NCBI GenBank assembly: GCA_047602055.1
Contig: JASGIG010000001.1
Span: 3,968,001-4,032,000 of the forward strand
Length of the DNA: 64,000 bases
Direction of reading: 5' to 3'
Source: JAODBQ01 sp047602055
Lineage (GTDB): Bacteria; Actinomycetota; Acidimicrobiia; Acidimicrobiales; Ilumatobacteraceae
Translations under genes and position numbers: made by a program
The notes under the pieces: model-generated
The model's input: the letters and a program-made list of their open reading frames with translations, nothing else
The model's database searches: none
What the model was told of the DNA's origin: nothing
In this document: positions 20,219-27,846 of the stretch, piece after piece
Layout: every line of letters starts with the position of its first letter
How positions within the stretch are numbered: the first letter of the stretch is position 1

Positions 20219-21011
20219 GACCGAGCAGCACGACGCGGGAGAGGTCCGGCCGGCGGTGCTGGACGCGCACGACGTGACGGTCCGCTACGGCGGCGTCGTC
20301 GCCAACAACGGCGTGTCGGTCCGGCTGCGCGCGGGCGAGATCGTCGGGCTGATCGGGCCGAACGGCGCCGGCAAGACGACGTTCGTCGACGCGCTCACCG
20401 GCTTCGCACCGGCACGGGGTTCGATCACCGTGGGCGGGCGGCGGATCGACGGACTGTCAGCCCACCGACGCCGGCGCGCCGGGCTGGCCCGCACCTGGCA
20501 GTCCGGCGAGCTGTTCGACGATCTCACCGTCGCCCAGAACGTGATGGTCGCAGCCCGCGGCCTGACGTTGTCGACGATGGCCCGTGACCTGTTCCGCCGC
20601 AAGCCGATCCACGACGGATCAGTGGAGCGGGCACTCGCCCTCGTCGGCCTCGCAGCGGTCGCCGATCGGCGCCCGAGCGAGATCTCGCTGGGCCAGCAGA
20701 AGATGGCCGGGGTCGCCCGAGCCCTCGTCGGCGACACCAGCGTGCTGCTGCTGGACGAGCCGGCCGCCGGCCTTGACACCCACGAGAGCACGGCCTTCGG
20801 CGAGCAGGTGTGCGAGATCGCCCGCACCGGGATCGGCGTGCTGCTCATCGATCACGACATGGCGCTGGTCCTCGACACCTGCGACCGCGTGTACGTGATC
20901 GACTTCGGCACCGTCATCGCCGCCGGGCCACCGAGCACGATCCGCGAGGACCGGGCGGTGGTCGAGGCCTACCTCGGCAGCCCGGAGGGCCTCGGGGAGG
21001 CGGACGGGTGA
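20211..21011 (+). CDS. ABC transporter ATP-binding protein (LivG-type)
   Basis: 266-residue ATPase of the HAAT transporter. Walker A is GPNGAGKTT, the signature is ISLGQQKMAGVARAL (SLGQQ replaces the usual LSGGQ) and Walker B is VLLLDEPAAGLD. The ATG overlaps the end of the permease gene by 8 nt. The ending region differs from typical LivG mainly by a shortened C-terminus. Confidence 0.9.
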   Translation: MPETEQHDAGEVRPAVLDAHDVTVRYGGVVANNGVSVRLRAGEIVGLIGPNGAGKTTFVDALTGFAPARGSITVGGRRIDGLSAHRRRRAGLARTWQSGELFDDLTVAQNVMVAARGLTLSTMARDLFRRKPIHDGSVERALALVGLAAVADRRPSEISLGQQKMAGVARALVGDTSVLLLDEPAAGLDTHESTAFGEQVCEIARTGIGVLLIDHDMALVLDTCDRVYVIDFGTVIAAGPPSTIREDRAVVEAYLGSPEGLGEADG

Positions 21012-21022
21012 GCCTCATCGTC

Positions 21023-21098
21023 CGGGGGCTGCGCCCCCACGGCGCCCGGGGTGCCTCCCCATCGTCGCCCGGCTCCCTGGCGGCCGCGCGGTCGACCG
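21023..21098 (+). repeat. Dispersed hairpin repeat E, copy 1
   Basis: Contains the hairpin GGGGGCTGCGCCCCC and, downstream, CATCGTCGCCCGGCTCCCTG continuing GCGGCCG. A second copy on the opposite strand at 27714-27771 shares the hairpin and 26 of 27 bases of the tail. It lies in the gap between livG and livF and may attenuate transcription between them. Confidence 0.6.
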
Positions 21099-21114
21099 GT
21101 CACGAGGCGAGCTC

Positions 21115-21828
21115 GTGACCGCAGCGCTGCATCTCGACGGCGTGAGCGCCGGCTACGGCGGCGTTCCCGCCGTACGCGGTCTCGACGTCGAGCTTCAACC
21201 CGGCGAGGTGCTCGCCGTGCTCGGCGCCAACGGCGCCGGCAAGACCACGACCCTGCTGGCGATCGTCGGAGCCATCAAGCTGCTCGCCGGTTCGGCTCAC
21301 GCGTTCGGCAACGACCTCGGCCGGCTGCGCGTCGAGCAGATCGCCCGTCTCGGCGTCGGCATCGTCCCCGCCAACCGTGGCCTGTTCCCCGGGCTCACCG
21401 TCGCCGAGCACTTCCGGATCGCGGCGCGACGGCGCGAGGACGGTCCCGCCGTCGACGCCGCGCTCCAGCGGTTCCCGCGCCTGCGCGAGCTGATGTCGCG
21501 ACGCTGTGGCCTGCTGTCGGGCGGCGAGCAGCAGATGCTGGCCCTCGCCAAGGCGCTCGTCGGGCGGCCGCGCCTGCTGATGATCGACGAGATGAGCCTC
21601 GGCCTGGCCCCGATGATCGTCCAGGCGCTGCTGCCCACGGTCCGCTCGCTCGCCGACGACGGCATGGCAGTCGTGCTCGTCGAGCAGCACATCGACCTCG
21701 CGCTGGGCGTCGCCGACCAGGGCATCGTCCTCAACCACGGCCACGTCGCGCTCAGCGGGCGCGCCGCAGCGCTGCGCGCCTCGCGCGACGACGTGGAGCT
21801 CGCCTACTTCGGCAGCGCCAAGAGCTGA
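21115..21828 (+). CDS. ABC transporter ATP-binding protein (LivF-type)
   Basis: 237-residue second ATPase of the HAAT transporter. Walker A is GANGAGKTT, the signature LLSGGEQQMLALAKAL and Walker B LLMIDEMSLGLAP, all typical of LivF. GTG start at 21115. A hairpin repeat of about 75 bp separates it from livG, which is unusual inside such an operon. Confidence 0.92.
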   Translation: MTAALHLDGVSAGYGGVPAVRGLDVELQPGEVLAVLGANGAGKTTTLLAIVGAIKLLAGSAHAFGNDLGRLRVEQIARLGVGIVPANRGLFPGLTVAEHFRIAARRREDGPAVDAALQRFPRLRELMSRRCGLLSGGEQQMLALAKALVGRPRLLMIDEMSLGLAPMIVQALLPTVRSLADDGMAVVLVEQHIDLALGVADQGIVLNHGHVALSGRAAALRASRDDVELAYFGSAKS

Positions 21829-21868
21829 ACCAGCCGTGCACCGCACGTCCACAGGAGGGACATCACCC

Positions 21869-23161
21869 ATGACCACCACTCGAACCACGTCGCTGCTGGC
21901 GCTCGGGCTCGTCGCCGCGCTGGCGGCGGCCGGATGCTCCAGCGGCTCCGACTCATCCGGCACGAGCAGCCAGCCCTCCGGCACGAGCGCACCGCCCGCA
22001 GCGTCGGCCGGCAGCGCATCGACCAGCGATGCGTCATCCGCGCCCGCGTCCGGAGATCCGATTCGCCTCGGCTTCATGGACCCGAACAGCGGCGCGGTCG
22101 CCAACCCCGGCGTCGCCCCGGCCGCTCAGGCGGTGCTCGAGTTCGTCAACTCGACGTCGGGCGGCGTCAACGGGCGGCCGATCGAGTACGTCACCTGTGA
22201 CAGCGACGGCACGCCGGAGAAGAACGTCGCCTGTGCCAACGACTTCGTCGAGAAGAAGGTCGTCGCAGTGATCGACGCCGACAACCCGGGCACCGGCGCC
22301 GCCCTGCCGATCCTGCACGACGCCGGCATCCCGGTCGTCGGCGACAACCCGCAGTACAACGAGGGCAACGCCGACCTGAAGACCTTCTACATCGGGCCTC
22401 CCGGGCAGGTGTTCATCCTCGGCGCCTTCCAGTCCTTCAAGGATCAGGGCTACACGTCGCTGAGCCTGATGAACGCCGACACGCCGACCGGCCACCAGTT
22501 CAACGACGCGCTGTTCGCCCCGACCGCGGCGTCGCTCGGGTTGAAGTACACGCCGGTGTACTACGACGCCTCCAAGCCGGACTTCGGGATCATCGCCGCC
22601 GGTCTGGCCGCGACCGGCTCCGAGGTCACCGGCACGGCCGGCGGCCCCGAGGGCCAGTGCGCGCAGCTCATCACCTCGCTGCGCGAGACCGGCTACACGG
22701 GCAAGATCCTCGCCGGCGCCTGCACGGGCTTCCGGTCGTCGGTCAGCGCGGCCGACGCCGCCGGTGTCCAGATCTACACCGACAAGTGGCTGCCGGCCTC
22801 GCGCGCCTACGCCCCCGACGACGTGAAGGCCCAGCTCGACCAGTTCACCGAGGCCATGACCGCCGCCGGCCACGGTGACGTCCAGGGCTACTACTCGGTG
22901 GCGACGTTCTCGGTGGTGGCGACCGTGGCCGACGTGCTGCGCAGCATCAGCGGGCCGATCGACGCGGCCGCGGTGACCACCGCCATGCAGGGCTGGAACG
23001 ACAAGCCGAGCTTCCTCGGCCCGACGATCAGCTGCGACCACTCCAAGTACCCCAAGACCTCGGCATGCACCAACGAGGTGATGATCGTCGAGACGCAGCC
23101 GGACGGCTCGTTCAAGCCGGTCGGCGGCGGGTTCATCACCGTCGCCCCACCGTCGTCGTGA
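21869..23161 (+). CDS. ABC transporter substrate-binding lipoprotein (HAAT family)
   Basis: 430-residue type 1 periplasmic-binding-fold protein. The lipoprotein signal peptide ends in a lipobox (ALAAAGC), followed by a Ser/Thr-rich linker. The mature domain begins DPIRLGFMDPNSG and matches the Leu/Ile/Val-binding family. AGGAGGGA lies 10 nt before the ATG. As part of the PhyH operon it sets transporter specificity; the ligand is unknown and need not be an amino acid. Confidence 0.92.
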   Translation: MTTTRTTSLLALGLVAALAAAGCSSGSDSSGTSSQPSGTSAPPAASAGSASTSDASSAPASGDPIRLGFMDPNSGAVANPGVAPAAQAVLEFVNSTSGGVNGRPIEYVTCDSDGTPEKNVACANDFVEKKVVAVIDADNPGTGAALPILHDAGIPVVGDNPQYNEGNADLKTFYIGPPGQVFILGAFQSFKDQGYTSLSLMNADTPTGHQFNDALFAPTAASLGLKYTPVYYDASKPDFGIIAAGLAATGSEVTGTAGGPEGQCAQLITSLRETGYTGKILAGACTGFRSSVSAADAAGVQIYTDKWLPASRAYAPDDVKAQLDQFTEAMTAAGHGDVQGYYSVATFSVVATVADVLRSISGPIDAAAVTTAMQGWNDKPSFLGPTISCDHSKYPKTSACTNEVMIVETQPDGSFKPVGGGFITVAPPSS

Positions 23162-23207
23162 CCCGTCGGGCCACTTCGGTCCTCCTCGTTTGCGCCACGA
23201 TCAGGTG

Positions 23208-23912
23208 GTGACCAGCAAGCAGTCCCCGGTGCGCAACGGTGCCGACCAGGTCCGGCCGGCCGCCAAGCGCGGCCGGCCACCGGGCCGCCCACGCGACACC
23301 GACAGCCAGGAGACCCGACTGGCGGTGCTCGAAGCGGCGGTCGTCCAGTTCTCCCGGACCGGGTTCGCCGGCACCTCGACGCGGATGATCTGCGAGCAGG
23401 CCGGGGTCACCGCAGCGACGGTGTACCACCACTTCGGCTCCAAGCGCGCGCTCTACGTCGAGGCGCTGAACCACGGGATGACGTTCGTCTACACCCGGTT
23501 CGAACACGCGGTGAAGGGCAAGCGATCGCTCCGTGCCGAGCTCCACGCGATCCTCGACTGCGCGCTCGGCAACCTCGAGCACCATCACGAGATCACCGAG
23601 CTGGCCATCCGCGCCCAGTCCGATCTGAGCCACGAGGAGCTCCGCGCTAACTACCCGCCTTCCTCGCGATCGTTCCTCGACGGGGTGATCGCGCGTGCGG
23701 TGGAACGAGGCGAGCTCAGGGCTCGCGACGCCTGGCAGCTCGAGCTGACGATCGACGGCATGTTGTGGGGGCTCTCGATCGTCGGCCAGGACGAGCGCAC
23801 GCGAGTCGGGTTCGTCACCGCCTTCGAGCGGCTCATCGACGGCGACCTGTTCAAGCCGCCGGGCACCCGGCAGCGGCCGTCACGTCGACAGGTCAGAACA
23901 ACGTCTGGGTGA
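23208..23912 (+). CDS. TetR family transcriptional regulator
   Basis: About 234 residues. The N-terminal helix-turn-helix is clear (LAVLEAAVVQFSRTGFAGTST...CEQAGVTAATVYHHFGSKRALY), preceded by a basic arm (KRGRPPGRPRD). It follows the binding-protein gene by 46 nt and is the likely local regulator of the operon. Two GTG codons in tandem (23205 and 23208) could start it. Its 3' end overlaps the convergent thioredoxin gene by 20 bp. Confidence 0.88.
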   Translation: MTSKQSPVRNGADQVRPAAKRGRPPGRPRDTDSQETRLAVLEAAVVQFSRTGFAGTSTRMICEQAGVTAATVYHHFGSKRALYVEALNHGMTFVYTRFEHAVKGKRSLRAELHAILDCALGNLEHHHEITELAIRAQSDLSHEELRANYPPSSRSFLDGVIARAVERGELRARDAWQLELTIDGMLWGLSIVGQDERTRVGFVTAFERLIDGDLFKPPGTRQRPSRRQVRTTSG

Positions 23913-24600
23913 GCTTCTTGCGGTACTGGGCGGTGCGCGGGTCGTCGGGGCCCATCAGCTCGAGGATGTCGACGAACTGCTGGCGGGCGTCCTCGTCGCT
24001 CTTCACTCGCGTGAGCAGGCCGGTGAGCGTGGCGTCGTGGTCGTCGTCGGGTTGCGTGCCGACACGGGCCAGCGCGGCGACGTGGCGGGTGCGCTCGCTC
24101 TCGGGGATCCGGTCGAGCAGCGCCAACGCCTCGTCGGCGTCACCGCGGGCGACGAGCAGCTCGGCCAGGGCGATCACCGCGTCCTCGTTGCCCGGCTCGA
24201 TCTCCAGCGCGGCGCGCAGGCTGCCCTCGTTGCCCTCGGCGATCAGCGCGGCCAACGTCTGCTCGTCCTCCGTGGGCAGCAGCCCGTCGACGAACTCCTT
24301 GACCATGTGCTCGGGGTACGCCCCGACGAAGCCGTCGACCACCGCCCCGTCGCGCAGCGCGTACACCGCCGGGATCGACTGCACCCGGAACGCCTGCGAG
24401 ACACCGGGGTTCTTGTCGGTGTCGACCTTGGCGAGCACGACCTTGCCGTTCGTCGCGTCGATCACCTTCTCGATGATCGGCCCGAGCGTGCGGCACGGCC
24501 CGCACCACTCGGCCCACAGGTCGACGACCACCGGGACCGTCTTCGACCGTTCGAGCACCTCGGTCTCGAAGTTGGCATCGGTGACCTCGACGTAGGACAT
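23893..24600 (-). CDS. Thioredoxin-TPR chaperone-redoxin (CnoX/YbbN-like)
   Basis: 235 residues. The thioredoxin fold is at residues 1-110 with the active site WCGPC (C33, C36) and cis-proline region SIPAVYAL. A C-terminal helical repeat region follows (EDEQTLAALIAEGN; LAELLVARGDADEALALLDRIP), as in CnoX, which protects proteins from oxidative aggregation. CnoX of E. coli lacks the resolving CxxC; here both cysteines are present, so redox activity is expected. TATCGT lies 7 nt before the ATG. Confidence 0.9.
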   Translation of the reverse strand: MSYVEVTDANFETEVLERSKTVPVVVDLWAEWCGPCRTLGPIIEKVIDATNGKVVLAKVDTDKNPGVSQAFRVQSIPAVYALRDGAVVDGFVGAYPEHMVKEFVDGLLPTEDEQTLAALIAEGNEGSLRAALEIEPGNEDAVIALAELLVARGDADEALALLDRIPESERTRHVAALARVGTQPDDDHDATLTGLLTRVKSDEDARQQFVDILELMGPDDPRTAQYRKKLTQTLF

Positions 24601-24607
24601 GCCGGCA

Positions 24608-24613
24608 ACGATA
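24608..24613 (-). promoter_or_regulatory. -10 hexamer TATCGT of a probable leaderless promoter (CnoX gene)
   Basis: On the minus strand, 7 nt from the ATG at 24600. It faces a divergent hexamer 48 bp away for the kinase gene. Confidence 0.5.
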
Positions 24614-24660
24614 CCGGTGGCCCCGCGGGCGCTGAGGGAGGCCAACCGCCGGCCGGCCAG

Positions 24661-24666
24661 TACGGT
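24661..24666 (+). promoter_or_regulatory. -10 hexamer TACGGT of a probable leaderless promoter (kinase gene)
   Basis: TACGGT is 7 nt before the ATG at 24674, with no ribosome binding site. Confidence 0.5.
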
Positions 24667-24673
24667 CTCACCG

Positions 24674-25729
24674 ATGAGCATCGATGCCGTGGTCCCTCCG
24701 CTCGACGTCCCGGGTGTCGACGTCCCGGCGGTCACGGCCTGGCTGGAGGCCAACGTCGCCGGGGCACGTGGCCCGTTCACGTTCGACGTGATCGCCGGCG
24801 GCCACTCGAACCTCACGTTCCGGGTCACGGGCGCCGCTGGCAGCCGTTACGTGCTGCGCCGGCCGCCGCTCGGGCACGTCCTCGCCAGCGCCCACGACAT
24901 GGGCCGCGAGCACCGGATCGTCCATGCGCTGCAGGGCTCCGGCGTACCCGTCGCCCCGGCGCTCGGCTACTGCGACGACGTCGCCGTCAACGGCGCGCCG
25001 TTCTACGTGATGGGCTTCGTCGACGGCCACGTCCTGCGCGATCGCGCCGCCTCGGAGGCGACGCTCGACCCGGCCGGCCGGCGCCGCGCCGGCGAGTCGC
25101 TGGTCGACACGCTCGCCGCGATCCACGCCGTCGACCTCGACGCCGTCGGCCTCGCCGACCTCGGCAAGCACGACGGCTACATCGGCCGCCAACTGAGGCG
25201 CTGGTACGGCCAGTGGAACGCGCAGAAGACCCGCGAGCTGCCCGCCGTCGACGAGGTCCACGAGGTCCTCGCCGGGCGCATCCCGGAGCAGGGACCGGCG
25301 TCGATCGTCCACGGCGACTACCGCCTCGACAACTGCATGGTCGACGACGACGGCAACGTCATCGCCGTGCTCGACTGGGAGATCTGCACGCTCGGTGACC
25401 CACTCGCCGACGTCGGCCTGCTGCAGGCGTACTGGACGGGCCCCGGCGACCCGGTGTCGGCATGGGAAGGGTCGTCGACGTCCGCCCCCGGCTTCCCCAC
25501 CCGCGCCGAGTTGAACGCTCGCTACGCGGCCACCAGCGGCCGGGACCTCTCCGAGCTGCCGTTCTACACGGCGTTCGCGTTCTGGAAGCTGGCGTGCATC
25601 CTCGAAGGCGTCTACGCCCGCTACCTCGGCGGCGCGCTCGGCGCCCGCCCCGAGGAGGAGCTGGCCCCGTTCAAGCGGCAGGTCGACGCCGCCGCCGCGC
25701 AGGCCAGGGCGATCGTCGACGGCTGGTAG
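24674..25729 (+). CDS. Phosphotransferase family protein (ACAD10/11 kinase-like)
   Basis: 351-residue aminoglycoside-phosphotransferase-fold kinase. The nucleotide loop is GGHSNLTFRV, the catalytic loop is IVHGDYRLDNCMV and the metal-binding segment is VLDWEICTLGDPLADVG. This is the subgroup found near acyl-CoA dehydrogenases and related to the kinase half of human ACAD10/11, which phosphorylates 4-hydroxyacyl-CoAs. A role in hydroxy-acid catabolism is inferred, not antibiotic resistance. A paralog lies at 49696-50724. Confidence 0.88.
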   Translation: MSIDAVVPPLDVPGVDVPAVTAWLEANVAGARGPFTFDVIAGGHSNLTFRVTGAAGSRYVLRRPPLGHVLASAHDMGREHRIVHALQGSGVPVAPALGYCDDVAVNGAPFYVMGFVDGHVLRDRAASEATLDPAGRRRAGESLVDTLAAIHAVDLDAVGLADLGKHDGYIGRQLRRWYGQWNAQKTRELPAVDEVHEVLAGRIPEQGPASIVHGDYRLDNCMVDDDGNVIAVLDWEICTLGDPLADVGLLQAYWTGPGDPVSAWEGSSTSAPGFPTRAELNARYAATSGRDLSELPFYTAFAFWKLACILEGVYARYLGGALGARPEEELAPFKRQVDAAAAQARAIVDGW

Positions 25730-25735
25730 GCGGAG

Positions 25736-26614
25736 ATGGCCGACTACCGACTGCACGAGAGGTGGCCCGAGCTGGCGTCGCCGACGCTGGTGTTCATGCT
25801 CACCGGCTGGATCGACGCCAGCGGCGCGGCAGCCGGCGCGCTGCAGGCCGTCGACCGGGCCTGCGAGACGCGCCCGCTGGCGACCTTCGACGGCGACACG
25901 TTCATCGACTACCGAGCCCGGCGCCCGACGATGGAGCTGCGCGACGGCGTCAACACCCGACTGGAGTGGCCGGACATCGTGTTGCGGGTCGGGCGTGACG
26001 CCAGGGGCCACGACGTCCTGACGCTCGGCGGGCCGGAACCGGACGCGCAGTGGCGACGCTTCGCCGCCGGGTTCGCCGAGCTGGCCGTCGGGCTCGGCGT
26101 CACCCAGGCGGTCGGCTTCGGCGCCTACCCGTTCGCCACCCCGCACACGCGGGCGCCGCGCCTGTCGTGCACGTCGCCGTCGCCCGAGCTGGCGGCAAGC
26201 CTGCCGTTCCTGAAGAGCTCCGTCGACGTGCCGGCGGGCATGGGCGCCGTCCTCGAGCATGCCCTGTTCGACCAGAGCGTGCCGGCGACGACGATCTGGG
26301 CGCAGGTGCCGCACTACGTCAGCACGATGGCGTACCCGGCGGCGACCGTCGCCCTGCTCGCCGGGCTGCGCGACGTCGCCCACATCGACGTGGACGACAG
26401 CGACCTGGTTGCCAACGCCAACGCCCAACGCACCCGCCTCGACGAGCTGGTCGCGGCGAACGACGAGCACGTCGCCATGCTCCGCCAGCTGGAGCGGGCC
26501 TTCGACACGGCGTCGGAGGAGACCCTCGGCCTCGGCAGCACCGACCTGCCGAGCGGCGACGAGCTGGCCGCCGAGCTGGAGCGCTTCCTGCGCGAGCAGG
26601 GTCAGGGCCAGTAG
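25736..26614 (+). CDS. PAC2 family protein
   Basis: 292 residues with the PAC2 (proteasome assembly chaperone 2) domain seen in actinobacteria: an N-terminal LVFMLTGWIDASGAA, a central GVTQAVGFGAYPFATPHTR, and HYVSTMAYPAATVALL. An acidic helical tail ends it. The molecular role in bacteria is not settled. A GGCGGAG ribosome binding site sits 6 nt after the kinase stop, so the two genes are one operon. Confidence 0.85.
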   Translation: MADYRLHERWPELASPTLVFMLTGWIDASGAAAGALQAVDRACETRPLATFDGDTFIDYRARRPTMELRDGVNTRLEWPDIVLRVGRDARGHDVLTLGGPEPDAQWRRFAAGFAELAVGLGVTQAVGFGAYPFATPHTRAPRLSCTSPSPELAASLPFLKSSVDVPAGMGAVLEHALFDQSVPATTIWAQVPHYVSTMAYPAATVALLAGLRDVAHIDVDDSDLVANANAQRTRLDELVAANDEHVAMLRQLERAFDTASEETLGLGSTDLPSGDELAAELERFLREQGQGQ

Positions 26615-26675
26615 CGGCCCCCAACCCGTCGCCTGGCTACGGTGCGAGCGCACGCACCACAGGAGGCACACGACG

Positions 26676-27695
26676 ATGAAGGTCGACGGGGGTATCCCCA
26701 CCAACCTCAACAAGGTCGCCGCCGCGGCCCAGGAGGTCGAGGCCGCTGGCTACTCGGGCGGATGGACGGCCGAGACCGCCCACGACCCGTTCATGCCGCT
26801 GCTGCTCGCCGCCGAGCACACCACCGAGCTGGAGCTGGGCACGTCGATCGCCGTCGCCTTCGCCCGCAACCCGATGACCCTGGCGAACACAGCGTGGGAC
26901 CTGCAGACCTACTCGAAGGGCCGGTTCATCCTCGGCCTCGGCAGCCAGATCAAGCCGCACATCACCAAGCGGTTCTCGATGGAGTGGAGCCATCCGGCGC
27001 CGCGCATGCGCGAGATGATCCTGGCGATCCGGGCGATCTGGGACTGCTGGCTGAACGGCACCAAGCTCGACTTCCGTGGCGACTTCTACACGCACACGCT
27101 GATGACCCCGTTCTTCACGCCGGACGCGTCGGACCTGGAGGGCTTCGGCGTGCCGAAGATCTTCCTTGCCGGCGTCGGCGAGAAGATGACCGAGGTCGCC
27201 GGCGAGGTCTGCGACGGCTTCCTGTGCCACGGGTTCACCACCGAGCGCTACCTCCGCGAGGTGACGATCCCGGCCTTGGCCCGTGGGCGGGCCAAGGCCG
27301 GCAAGACGATGGAGGGCTTCGAGATCGTCGGGCCGTCGTTCGTCGTCACCGGCAACACCGAGGACGAGCTCGACAAGGCCGCCGCCGGCACCCGCCAGCA
27401 GATCGCGTTCTACGGGTCGACGCCGGCGTACCGGCCGGTGCTGGAGCTGCACGGCTGGGGCGGCCTGCAGGACGAGCTGAACACGCTGTCCAAGCAGGGC
27501 AAGTGGGTGGAGATGGGTGGCCTGATCGACAGCGAGATCCTCAACACGTTCGCCGTCGTCGGCGAGCCCGAGCAGATCGCTCCGGAGCTGCACACCCGCT
27601 ACGGCGACGTGATCTCGCGGATCAGCTTCTACGCCCCGTACCAGAGCGACCCGTCGCGCTGGTCGAAGGTCCTCGCCGATCTCAAGGCCGCCTGA
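26676..27695 (+). CDS. LLM class F420-dependent oxidoreductase (TIGR03617-like)
   Basis: 339-residue TIM-barrel protein of the luciferase-like monooxygenase family. Segments typical of the F420-dependent subgroup are ELELGTSIAVAFARNPMT, GRFILGLGSQIKPHI and PKIFLAGVGEKMTEVAGEVCDG. The cofactor is probably F420 or FMN; the substrate is unknown. AGGAGG lies 8 nt before the ATG. Hairpin repeat E follows it. Confidence 0.87.
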   Translation: MKVDGGIPTNLNKVAAAAQEVEAAGYSGGWTAETAHDPFMPLLLAAEHTTELELGTSIAVAFARNPMTLANTAWDLQTYSKGRFILGLGSQIKPHITKRFSMEWSHPAPRMREMILAIRAIWDCWLNGTKLDFRGDFYTHTLMTPFFTPDASDLEGFGVPKIFLAGVGEKMTEVAGEVCDGFLCHGFTTERYLREVTIPALARGRAKAGKTMEGFEIVGPSFVVTGNTEDELDKAAAGTRQQIAFYGSTPAYRPVLELHGWGGLQDELNTLSKQGKWVEMGGLIDSEILNTFAVVGEPEQIAPELHTRYGDVISRISFYAPYQSDPSRWSKVLADLKAA

Positions 27696-27713
27696 GCACA
27701 GCGAAGGCGGCCG

Positions 27714-27771
27714 ACGACCGAACGGCCGCCAGGGAGCCGGGCGTCGATGGCGTCCGGGGGCGCAACCCCCG
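27714..27771 (-). repeat. Dispersed hairpin repeat E, copy 2
   Basis: Read on the minus strand: hairpin GGGGGTTGCGCCCCC, then CATCGACGCCCGGCTCCCTG continuing GCGGCCG. It matches the copy at 21023-21098 with the inner segment shorter by about 15 bp. It lies between the LLM and helicase genes. Confidence 0.6.
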
Positions 27772-27834
27772 AGCAGACAGGCCGCCTGAGCGCGCAACGC
27801 TGCCGGCGGGGCGAACCGAGTGACACCCCTGGGG

Positions 27835-27840
27835 TAGAAC
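27835..27840 (+). promoter_or_regulatory. -10-like hexamer TAGAAC before the helicase gene
   Basis: TAGAAC lies 6 nt before the GTG at 27847; the last base departs from TANNNT. The same hexamer is used 7 nt before the acyl-CoA dehydrogenase gene at 43206. Confidence 0.35.
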
Positions 27841-27846
27841 GTCCGG

